This document shows, in pieces, positions 1 through 6,800 of a stretch of 11,178 nucleotides of DNA; position 1 is the stretch's first letter; each line of letters starts with the position of its first letter. The notes under the pieces were generated by a model that saw nothing but the letters and a program-made list of their open reading frames with translations, was not told the DNA's origin and ran no database searches. This stretch comes from Candidatus Zhuqueibacterota bacterium RBG_16_48_16 (lineage in GTDB: Bacteria > Zhuqueibacterota > Zhuqueibacteria > Residuimicrobiales > Sediminimicrobiaceae). Location of the stretch: assembly GCA_001771235.1 (NCBI GenBank), contig METF01000168.1, positions 253-11,430 on the forward strand, in the 5' to 3' direction. The position numbers and the translations under genes were made by a program.

Positions 1-62
1 GAGTCGCTAATTTATGGCGGCATTAAATTACAACTTGGCGCTTTTTACCAGAACATCGTTCG

Positions 63-404
63 TTAAGCAATCGCAAACTCTGTCATGGAGCGAGCTTCAG
101 GCTCATAAAAAGCTAAGACAATATCCTGATTAGGAACTCCAGCCTTTAATAGATCGGTGGCAATTCCATCTTCCGTCCAATCCTGTTCAATCCAAATCTT
201 GCCATTATGTAACCGTATATGAAGGGTGACCCCATGAACTCGATGTTGACTGGACCAGCCTGTTTGCACCCAGAGATATTCATCGCGTTCTTCGTCAAAG
301 ATCAGATGTGGCTCTACTTCCAACTCTAGGTGTTTGGAAACTAAGCTGGCATATTGGGTTAATATGTCTTTAATCAACTGCCGATATTGGGTGGTTTTGT
401 CCAT
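63..404 (-). CDS. xisI: XisI-family protein (fdxN element excision controlling factor)
   Basis: This 113-residue protein matches the XisI family over its whole length. The diagnostic C-terminal half is present: VHGVTLHIRLHNGKIWI at about 56-72, then DWTEDGIA (75-82), LLKAGVPNQDIVLAFYEPE (about 85-103) and the terminal MTEFAIA. In Anabaena, XisI acts with XisH and the recombinase XisF in excising the fdxN element. XisI is small and has no catalytic motif I can see, so an accessory or partner role for XisH is the usual inference. Its start lies 31 bp inside the 3' end of xisH in another frame, so the two are translationally linked. A GAGGAG ribosome binding site (plus-strand CTCCTC, 413-418) sits 8 nt before the ATG and supports this start. 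The stop is TAA. No XisF-like recombinase is in the window. Confidence 0.9.
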   Translation of the reverse strand: MDKTTQYRQLIKDILTQYASLVSKHLELEVEPHLIFDEERDEYLWVQTGWSSQHRVHGVTLHIRLHNGKIWIEQDWTEDGIATDLLKAGVPNQDIVLAFYEPEARSMTEFAIA

Positions 405-808
405 TTCACAATCTCCTCTTTTTCTATATCGACAATGAGCAAAGGTAATTCGTATCGTTGAACTATCAATTGAATCGCCCTTTGTTCAAACAAAGTATCA
501 TAAATTTTTTTGCTAATGGCCAAATAAAGTTTACGCTCAGGGGCTAAAACTTCCAAGAAACCTTGATAAAGGTCGTACTGCCCCAGGGCGATTTTTATAT
601 CCTGAACAGGAGAGCGACCAACAAAGCTTTTGACTTCTACGATAATCTTGATACCTGCCAGTTCAGCCGCAATTGCGCGTTCTGCCCCGAGATCAGCAAA
701 TAGAGTTACTTCTTCATACTTGATAACATACGGATCGTGCGTGATTGTCCAATCGTCTTTGATCAGTGCGTTTTTTACAGCGTCATGAATGATATCTGCT
801 GTAGCCAT
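374..808 (-). CDS. xisH: XisH-family PD-(D/E)XK nuclease-like protein
   Basis: This 144-residue protein is recognisable as XisH (fdxN element excision controlling factor). It opens with MATADIIHDAVKNALIKDDW and keeps the family core: ADLGAERAIAA at 38-48, then IIVEVKSFVG at 55-64, then a GQYDLY segment at 76-81. Asp39, Glu58 and Lys60 with the following helix match the PD-(D/E)XK nuclease layout, the fold to which XisH is assigned. A DNA-cutting role is therefore plausible but not shown here. It is the first gene of a two-gene minus-strand unit and overlaps xisI by 31 bp. No Shine-Dalgarno sequence precedes its ATG, only an A/T-rich stretch, while xisI has a good one. Codon choice looks more A/T-rich than sprA. 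The pair is common in cyanobacteria and patchy elsewhere, so horizontal transfer is likely but unproven. Confidence 0.9.
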   Translation of the reverse strand: MATADIIHDAVKNALIKDDWTITHDPYVIKYEEVTLFADLGAERAIAAELAGIKIIVEVKSFVGRSPVQDIKIALGQYDLYQGFLEVLAPERKLYLAISKKIYDTLFEQRAIQLIVQRYELPLLIVDIEKEEIVKWTKPPNIGS

Positions 809-887
809 ATAAAAAGTTTTTCAGTTAGTTAAAATTCTGTCCATTATTTTTAAATATAACCTTGCTACCGGACACTTTTTCATTTTG

Positions 888-930
888 TCTGATGATAAGT
901 GTCATTCCCGCATGTTTTTAGCGGGAATCC
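888..930 (+). repeat. REP-like palindromic unit 1 (GTCATTCCCGC type)
   Basis: The hairpin ATTCCCGC (904-911) / GCGGGAAT (921-928) has an 8-bp perfect stem and a 9-nt loop. It is preceded by GTC and by GATGATAAGT (891-900). The same decanucleotide precedes another GC-rich hairpin at 1330-1348, so 888-930 and 1309-1350 look like diverged copies of one unit. The GTCATTCC...GGAATC pattern recurs near 10.5 kb in this window, which marks it as a dispersed repeat rather than a gene-specific terminator. No T-tract follows. Confidence 0.6.
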
Positions 931-949
931 ACATTTTTAAGCCACTTTA

Positions 950-978
950 GATGCCCGATTAAAGCTTTCGAGCATGAC
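950..978 (-). repeat. REP-like palindromic unit 2, inverted relative to unit 1
   Basis: ATGCCCGA (951-958) pairs with TCGAGCAT (968-975), an 8-bp stem with one G-U pair and a 9-nt loop. Read on the minus strand the unit begins GTCATGC and ends GGGCATC, the same frame of conserved bases as unit 1 with a different stem. Units 1 and 2 lie head to head inside the 865-1020 element, like a REP doublet. Confidence 0.5.
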
Positions 979-1020
979 AAACACGTTGAAATCACTTCGA
1001 TTCCAAAAAGTGTCCGGTAG

Positions 1021-1477
1021 TGAGAATATAACACAAATTTCGTAGGATGCAATTGCTGTTTCCCAAAAACTCACAATATGACTCCTGTTATTTTTTGGGC
1101 AGACCTTTTATACTACACACCGACCGTGTTCTCCTGCGCGGGAATTTCCGGTACGGAAAGTCATTTTATAATTAGACTTTAAAGAAGCACCGGCACTGAA
1201 AATTGCAGCCGAGCTCCCGCGGTCAGGGAGCAACACGATTTTATGCTTATTGTTATTTTTCCCTTTCTTTTTGTGTCATATCTCTTGCAGAAACAATGAT
1301 GGCTCGTTTGTCCTGCGATGATAAGTTTACCCCGCACTTGATCCGGGGCCGGAGGCGGACCCGGTTGCGAGGTGGCGTAGAGGGGCGGGAGAAAAAGCCG
1401 CTCTTACCCGATTATACCGTTATCATAGTATTACTTTTCGGATGATTAAAAGAACAATTCGTTTTCGAAAGCTATTT
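1021..1477. other. Gene-free intergenic stretch with clustered hairpins
   Basis: I see no supportable gene here. The stretch contains several inverted repeats: CCCAAAAA (1062-1069) with TTTTTGGG (1092-1099); TTTCCG (1145-1150) with CGGAAA (1154-1159), loop GTA; AAAGTC (1157-1162) with GACTTT (1175-1180); GCTCCC (1213-1218) with GGGAGC (1226-1231); and the CCCCG/CGGGG hairpin listed separately. Bases 1345-1392 are unusually G-rich. An open frame at 1203-1445 runs through these structures, has no ribosome binding site or recognisable motif, and is not called. The region reads as accumulated repeat debris between xisHI and the lpt operon. Confidence 0.5.
1309..1350 (+). repeat. REP-like palindromic unit 3, diverged copy of unit 1
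   Basis: TTGTCC then GATGATAAGT (1317-1326) leads into CCCCG (1330-1334) / CGGGG (1344-1348) with loop CACTTGATC. The order TTGTC, GATGATAAGT, CCCGC-rich stem arm, complementary arm is the same as at 888-930. The stem bases differ but the pairing is kept. Confidence 0.5.
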
Positions 1478-1918
1478 TTATACTTTTAATTTTTCTTCCA
1501 TTAGTCTTTTCAGCTTTTGTAGTGAATTTTCAATTACCTTAATCCAGGTGGGTTGCATAAACTTTTTATCAAGGAACCTTCCCATTGGGAATTTATAACT
1601 TAGGATATAGGTAAACTCGGTATTGCCATTTGACTTTTCAAAAATCCACTGCGTTTTATGCTCCATACCTTTAAATGACTTTCCAATCCAGCCTTCATTT
1701 TCTCTGAAATCATGGAGTTCTGTTCCAACAGTGACCTTTATTCCCAGCATTTTTGCTATGTAAGTAAATTGGGTGCCATTGCCGCGGGTTGTTTCGGTTA
1801 TGGATTTAAAGTTAGAAACTCCCTCAAAAAACTCCGGCCAGTTTAAATAATCAGAAGCATATTCAAAAACTTTACTTACAGGAGCTTCAATTTTTATGCT
1901 TCGTTTTATTTCAGTCAT
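1478..1918 (-). CDS. SRPBCC (START-like) fold protein, polyketide cyclase/dehydrase type
   Basis: This 146-residue protein begins with a typical SRPBCC opening: strand IKRSIKIEAPVSKVFEYASD (4-23), then WPEFFEGV (27-34). An antiparallel sheet region follows, including GTELHDFRENEGWIGK and TQWIFEK, and it ends in a long amphipathic helix (about 123-145, IKVIENSLQKLKRLMEEKL). This is the helix-grip fold with a hydrophobic ligand cavity. Members bind lipids or other hydrophobic molecules, so the ligand cannot be predicted from fold alone. No signal peptide is visible, so it is probably cytoplasmic. The start is supported by AGGAG (plus-strand CTCCT, 1925-1929) 6 nt before the ATG. It lies 31 bp after the LptF/G-type gene and is very likely cotranscribed with it, which hints at a lipid or envelope role. 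That is inference. Confidence 0.8.
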   Translation of the reverse strand: MTEIKRSIKIEAPVSKVFEYASDYLNWPEFFEGVSNFKSITETTRGNGTQFTYIAKMLGIKVTVGTELHDFRENEGWIGKSFKGMEHKTQWIFEKSNGNTEFTYILSYKFPMGRFLDKKFMQPTWIKVIENSLQKLKRLMEEKLKV

Positions 1919-1949
1919 TTGAATCTCCTAAATTTTTATTTTGGTCTAA

Positions 1950-3377
1950 CTATTTATCCGGCCTTAACGGCCCCGCTTTCTTCTTCGCAAACAATTGGCC
2001 GATGGCCGTTCGGTTGATAAACACGGTTTTGCGGGCGGACGACAGAATCAGGTAAACACCAGCGGCGCCTACGAGGATATTGGCTACCCACATGGCCATG
2101 AAAGGCGTGGTGTATTGATTGTCCGCCAGCTCCTCGCCGCCGATGAGCATGGCCCAATATAACAGAAAAAAACCAAAGCTGATGCCGCCGGCAACCGCCA
2201 TACTCCCTTTTCGGGCCATCATTCCCAAAGGGGCGCCTATCAGCACAAAGACGATGCACGAAACCGGAATCGAGTATTTCTTATGTACTTCCACCATCAA
2301 CACGTTATTGCCCCGCTCGGTGCGTCGAATGACGCTGAGCTCGGCGTCGAGGTTCTGTTTTAAGGATTTATGTTCTGTCACCAGACTCTGGCGTAAGCTT
2401 TGAAGCCGGATTTTGCCTCTTGTTTTTGAGCTGACGGCGTTTCCGGATGATTCTAAAACCTTTTTCAACTCCTCGGTATTTTCGGATTGAAGGACGGGGA
2501 GGTACTTTTGAAAATAGGAATCCAACAGATTGCGGATTCGCATTCGACGCTCCTCGATGGTCTTGTTGTTTTCATGCACTTCATCCAAAAGCATTTTCGC
2601 GCTTTTTTCCCGGTCGCCGCGGTATTCCGAATGGCTCCGGCGTAAAAACATGTCATCCACATCGATGGAGAGCCGATGTTTGCCAAAATCCAATTTTCGG
2701 TATTTTTCCATCTCTTCTAGGTTCAGCTCATGGATTTCACCGTCGTACAGCAGCATATTGAGTTTTTCGGAAACAGGGTCGATGTAAATTTTGCCTCTTT
2801 CGGCAAAAATTATGCTGCTGGAGTTCGGGTCGCTATTGTCTTCAATGAACACGTCTTTTACATAGGAGGTGTCAATGGTCTCTTCCAGATCCATCACCAA
2901 TATATTATAATTTGTCAGGTCCTGGTAGATAACTCCCGGCTCGAGGTTTAGCGTCGGCCGTTTTCTGGCGATGTCCGAGGCCAGCAACCGGGCCCGATGA
3001 TTGAAATCGGGCAATACGTTGTTGTTGAACCATACCAAAAAAGCGGCGCACAAAGCGGAGGCAAAGATGACCGGCGCCATGATTCTGAGGATGCTGATAC
3101 CGCTGGCTTTCATGGCGGTGATTTCATTGTCGCCGGACAACCGGCCAAAGGCCATGAGTGTCGCTACCAATACGGACATGGGAATGGCCAGGGCCAATAT
3201 CCACGCCATATTCAGGAAAAAGAATTCCACGATCAGGGTAAATTCCAGCCCCCGGCTGAGGAAACGGCTCAATTCCCGGAACACCAGGTTTAACAAAAAG
3301 ACCAGCGTGATGACGCAGTTGGCGAATACAAAAGGACCAACATGCTCTTTAAGGATATATCGCCACAATATGAACAT
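1950..3377 (-). CDS. LptF/LptG-family lipopolysaccharide export permease
   Basis: This 475-residue inner-membrane protein is an LptF/LptG (YjgP/YjgQ) permease. With the ATPase LptB it would extract lipopolysaccharide from the inner membrane. The opening FILWRYILKEHVGPF is typical. TM1 is about 15-33, TM2 about 52-76, followed by the conserved cytoplasmic segment GRLSGDNEITAMKASGIS (78-95) that contacts the ATPase. TM3 is about 101-117 and leads to NNNVLPDFNHRAR (118-130). A periplasmic jellyroll-like region spans about 139-245. TM4-6 are about 367-386 (start of the IPVSCIVFVLIGAPLG motif at 370), 393-412 and 425-447. Classical E. coli LptF and LptG are about 360 residues. The excess here is a charged, helix-rich insert at about 252-355. 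LptF versus LptG cannot be decided. The stop is TAG, with only a weak ribosome binding site. It is divergent from sprA. Confidence 0.93.
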   Translation of the reverse strand: MFILWRYILKEHVGPFVFANCVITLVFLLNLVFRELSRFLSRGLEFTLIVEFFFLNMAWILALAIPMSVLVATLMAFGRLSGDNEITAMKASGISILRIMAPVIFASALCAAFLVWFNNNVLPDFNHRARLLASDIARKRPTLNLEPGVIYQDLTNYNILVMDLEETIDTSYVKDVFIEDNSDPNSSSIIFAERGKIYIDPVSEKLNMLLYDGEIHELNLEEMEKYRKLDFGKHRLSIDVDDMFLRRSHSEYRGDREKSAKMLLDEVHENNKTIEERRMRIRNLLDSYFQKYLPVLQSENTEELKKVLESSGNAVSSKTRGKIRLQSLRQSLVTEHKSLKQNLDAELSVIRRTERGNNVLMVEVHKKYSIPVSCIVFVLIGAPLGMMARKGSMAVAGGISFGFFLLYWAMLIGGEELADNQYTTPFMAMWVANILVGAAGVYLILSSARKTVFINRTAIGQLFAKKKAGPLRPDK

Positions 3378-3556
3378 GGTTCAATGAAATCCCTGGGATT
3401 GTGGTTTCTATTATTGTCAAAAATTGTCAGGAACTTATTCAAAATCAGGAGCGATTAAAGATAAGAATTTACGCCGCCAAATTCAAAATGATTCTATTTG
3501 CGGAATCGAGTCTGTGTTCCCGGGCAGGAGGATGAAAACCCATGGCATTTTTTGTG

Positions 3557-3585
3557 TTGAATCTATTATATATATTTTATATTTT
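3557..3585 (+). promoter_or_regulatory. Possible sigma-70-like promoter in A/T-rich tract
   Basis: TTGAAT (3557-3562) is followed after 17 bp by TATTTT (3580-3585). Alternative -10-like hexamers TATTAT (3564-3569) and TATATT lie between. Transcription from here would enter the terminator-like hairpin at 3661-3695 after about 100 nt. The tract is also A/T-rich on the other strand and could serve the lptF/G-type gene, so orientation is uncertain. Confidence 0.25.
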
Positions 3586-3660
3586 CAGCCTTTCATTCAT
3601 CACCAGGCGCAAGCGCGATCACGTTCACACCCTTTGATTCATCAAAGTGCCGAAGGCCAC

Positions 3661-3695
3661 TCCGGAATGATTTTAAGTGACGTTCCGGATTTTTT
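3661..3695 (+). terminator. Intrinsic terminator-like hairpin upstream of sprA
   Basis: TCCGGAA (3661-3667) pairs perfectly with TTCCGGA (3683-3689). The stem extends inward by a U-G and a G-C pair (3668-3669 with 3681-3682), leaving an 11-nt loop, and six T residues follow directly (3690-3695). On the plus strand this is a textbook intrinsic terminator; the minus strand has no T-tract. No plus-strand gene precedes it, since the nearest upstream gene starts at 3377 and reads the other way. It therefore ends an unrecognised short RNA or acts as an attenuator in the sprA leader. Confidence 0.6.
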
Positions 3696-3758
3696 ACGTA
3701 AGCAGGCAATCGTCAAAAACAGGAGAGAAGTATCGAACCGTTTGCTACGATAAAGCAG

Positions 3759-3788
3759 TTGACGTTTAAACAAATTCAACAATATCGA
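3759..3788 (+). promoter_or_regulatory. sprA: Possible sprA promoter
   Basis: TTGACG (3759-3764) is one base from the sigma-70 -35 consensus. TATCGA (3783-3788) lies 18 bp downstream as a weak -10. It falls downstream of the terminator-like hairpin and about 40 bp before the ATG, which is a suitable position. The weak -10 keeps confidence low, and no Bacteroidetes-style TAnnTTTG box is evident. Confidence 0.3.
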
Positions 3789-3810
3789 ATACAGCAAGAT
3801 ATTTCATTTT

Positions 3811-3818
3811 ACCTCCTT
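3811..3818 (+). promoter_or_regulatory. ACCTCCTT octamer (anti-Shine-Dalgarno mimic) before sprA
   Basis: The bases where the sprA ribosome binding site should sit read ACCTCCTT, identical to the 3' tail of bacterial 16S rRNA rather than its complement. On the minus strand it is a perfect AAGGAGGT followed after 3 nt by ATG and a 13-codon open frame (3807 down to 3766). Within the sprA leader, CTCCT (3813-3817) could pair with AGGAG (3721-3725). sprA itself has no Shine-Dalgarno sequence. Confidence 0.5.
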
Positions 3819-3828
3819 GAATTTCTGC

Positions 3829-6800
3829 ATGACTGAAAAGTTAAACAGAAGATTGACGATCACTTTATTGCCTGTGGTCAGCATTTTGGTGTGTTGTGGA
3901 TGGTTGATCCCTCTTTCTCTTTACGGGCAAGAAGCGACCGGATCCAATATCGGGATGCAATTGCCCTCGCCTTTTGATCCGCGCGCCCAGGTTGTGCAGG
4001 AAGACAGATTCCTCGGCATGCACAAGGACGGGATGCGCTCTCCTTTCCTCAAACAGCAAATCACCGGCGTAAATCGAAAAGCAGAGATTGATTCGACGGG
4101 CGAGAACATCAGTTTTACCGAGAAACTGAACGACCTGGATTTTCGCCTGCCCAACACGCAATCGATGGATGGCTACGCCCAACAGCGGCGAAAACGCGAC
4201 CTGAATTCGATATGGACCCGCAAAACCGTCACCCGGTTGGAAGACAGAAGTGAGTACAGCAGTCGAAGTGGCGGCGGTCTGCGGATCGATATTCCCGTCG
4301 AAATTAAGAGCAAGACTTTCCAAGCGATTTTTGGCAGCGGCAGAGTGGGCCTGGACGTCACCGGCGACATTAACATTCGCGGCGGTTTCAGGCACGAAAA
4401 CCGCGAAGAGGTCAAGACCGCGTTGACCCGTGGCTCCGACAATAACTTTAAAATGGAGCAAACGCAAAGGTTCAAAGTCCAGGGGCATATTGGGGAGAAG
4501 GTGACGATTGGCGTCGACCAGGATTCGGAAAGGCCCTTTGATTTTGACAATAATATTCGCCTCAGTTACGAAGGCTATGATGACGAGATCATTCAATCCA
4601 TCGAAGCCGGCAACATCACCCTGTCCCTGCCGGGAACGCGGTTTGTGACTTTTGGCGGTAAGAGCAACGGGCTGTTTGGCATAAAAACCGCAATGACGCT
4701 TGGGAATTTGAACCTGACGGCTATTGCCAGCCAGGAGAAGGGTGAGAAGAAAAAGCTGTCGCTCAAAGGCGGTGCATCGGAAGAAGGGGGGAGGATTAGA
4801 GATTACCAATACAAAAAAGGCACTTATTATTTTCTCGATGAAATTTACCGGGAAAATTATTGGGCGTTGCGTAGTGACGAGACGGGCGAGCTGGGCGCCG
4901 ATATTCGGCATATAATCACCGATATTGAACTGTACAAATCGGAGGCCGGTTACCAGGAGCGTTATTCCGAATCCATCCGCGGCTGGGCCATTGCCAAAGA
5001 TGACGATCCGACCTGGACGATTTCGCCGCAAGATACCAGTATTAACGACGCCGATCACTACCTGGGATATTTCATTCGCCTGGAAAAAAACCGCGATTAT
5101 TTTGTCCATCCCGAGCTCGGTTATATCAACATGACCGTTCCTCTTACCGACGGTCAGGTGCTGGCGGTTGCCTATCGTGACAGCTCTGGCAGGATACAAG
5201 GGGATATCAGCTTTAATCCCGATGAACAGAACACGGTTGTCGTGCGGCTGTTGAAAAACCAGCGCCCCCGGCCAAGCGACAAAATTTGGAATCTTGAATG
5301 GAAACATGTTTACAGTCTTGGGCAACGGAATATCTCGAAAGATGGATTCGAAGCTCGCATCTACTACGAGCCTTCATCCGGCGATCCGCAGGAGACCTAC
5401 ACATTCCCCGATGGCACGAAAATGACCTGGCTGCAGATTTTCGGACTCGACAGGATCAATGAAAGCGGCGAGGTAAAACCGGACAATCTCATCGACGACC
5501 TTGACAATATCCTGAATTTGTCCGATGGTGAAATCTGGTTCCCGGATATTCGGCCCTTCGACCCGGTCGATCCTGACTTTCGGAATCTGTTGCCGGAGAG
5601 TTACCGCGAGCCGATCATTTACGATACTACCTCAACGGCTCAGAGCGCCATCAATGCGGCGAGCAAATTTTATCTCGAGACAACCTCCAAACGCCAGGCA
5701 ACGGAATACAGCCTGGGCATGAATGTCATAGAAAATTCCGAGGTGGTGACGTTAAACGGATCGCAATTGACCAGGGGCACGGATTACGCCATTGATTACA
5801 TGTCCGGCCGGTTGCGCATTCTATCGGAGCAGGCGACCGATCCATCGGCCAACCTGGATATAACTTATGAAAGCAATCAACTTTTTCAGATAGATAAAAA
5901 GACGATTATGGGCGCTCGGGCAGAATACGCCCTTTGGGATGAAAGCTTTATTGGCGCCACGTTTCTTTACCTGAACGAGCGCACTCTGGATCAAAAGATA
6001 CGTGTGGGAAAAGGTCCCATGCGCAATATGGTTTGGGATGTGAACACCTCACTGGCGTTCAAACCCCAGTTTCTCACTCGCGTCGCCAATTTTTTGCCGT
6101 TTGTCGATACCCGCGCTCCGTCCAGCATAACATTTGAAGGAGAGTTCGCTGAAGTCATCCCCAATCCAAACACGCGCAATAATGAAAATACCGGTGATAA
6201 TGACGGCGTCGCCTACATCGATGATTTCGAGGCGGCGAAACGCATCACCCCAATTCCGGTCACTCAACGTAGCTGGATGTACGCCTCGCATCCGTTTGAC
6301 GAATCGGGCCTCGCCCCGGCTTTTGTCCGCTCCAAAGAAAATATCATGAGAACGCGCGGCAAGCTGATCTATTACAATCCTTACTACCAATATCCTATCA
6401 AAAGTATTTGGCCCAATCGCGATATAAATGCCAATGTCGCCCAGAGGACGAACATCCTTAGCTTTGAGTTTACACCTTCTACCGACGGAGATGCTTATGG
6501 TTATTCGATCAGCAACTCCTGGAACGGTATCCAAAAAGCGCTTTCGGCCGGCTATTACAACCAGACGGAATCAAAATTTTTAGAGATTTGGGTGAGAGGG
6601 CAGGTGGGACGCATACACGTCGACATGGGACAGATCTCGGAAGACATCATTCCCAACAAGATACTGGATACGGAGGATAGAGCCAACAGCAGCGGCTATC
6701 GGAACGGAATCCTGGATGACGGAGAAGATATCGGCATCGATGGCATGGGCGATAACGATCCTCGGGCCAAAGCAGCGAATGGAGATTTTTGGGATATCGA

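Larger units (their letters stand above)
865..1020. repeat. 156-bp MITE-like element with 16-bp perfect terminal inverted repeats
   Basis: CTACCGGACACTTTTT at 865-880 is repeated exactly in inverse orientation at 1005-1020 (AAAAAGTGTCCGGTAG). There are further symmetric bases outside the perfect arms. The 124-bp interior has no ORF of note but holds two hairpin units in opposite orientation (888-930 and 950-978). Size, exact termini and lack of coding capacity resemble a non-autonomous miniature transposable element. If the outer TA dinucleotides (866-867 and 1018-1019) are the duplicated target, the layout would suit the Tc1/mariner-IS630 group. No longer target duplication is visible. It lies 57 bp upstream of the xisH start, so it may mark a boundary of transferred DNA or affect transcription of xisHI. 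Confidence 0.65.
3378..3828. other. Divergent intergenic region between lptF/G-type gene and sprA
   Basis: About 450 bp separate the two divergent start codons, more than ordinary promoters need. It holds an A/T-rich tract (3557-3588), a strong plus-strand terminator-like hairpin (3661-3695), a possible sprA promoter (3759-3788) and an anti-Shine-Dalgarno-like octamer (3811-3818). A TTG-initiated open frame at 3424-3753 shows no family resemblance and runs through the terminator hairpin, so I do not call it. The terminator position suggests a short non-coding transcript or an attenuated sprA leader. Confidence 0.5.

Noticed and set aside
1..62. Terminator or attachment site left of xisI
   Set aside because: No convincing hairpin, T-tract or repeat matching another part of the window was found in these 62 bases.
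1274..1300. Further GTCAT-type palindromic unit (TGTCATATCTCTTGCAGA)
   Set aside because: It resembles the unit at 10510 but the stem is not maintained, so it could be a degenerate copy or chance.
1203..1445. 80-codon plus-strand open frame between xisHI and the SRPBCC gene
   Set aside because: It lies over hairpins and a G-rich stretch, has no ribosome binding site, and its low-complexity Arg-rich translation shows no family features.
3606..3638. Minus-strand GTG frame reading VNVIALAPGDE, resembling the start of PIG-L-type deacetylases
   Set aside because: It is only 11 codons long and lacks the HPDDE continuation, so it is too short to call a gene remnant.
3424..3753. 109-codon TTG-initiated plus-strand open frame upstream of sprA
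   Set aside because: It runs through the A/T-rich tract and the terminator-like hairpin, has no recognisable motif, and has no ribosome binding site at the TTG.
3865..5325. 486-codon minus-strand open frame opposite the 5' part of sprA
   Set aside because: The sprA frame has a signal peptide and conserved SprA motifs throughout. The antisense frame has no family resemblance and is a codon-bias shadow. The same applies to the 281-codon antisense frame at 6580-7425.
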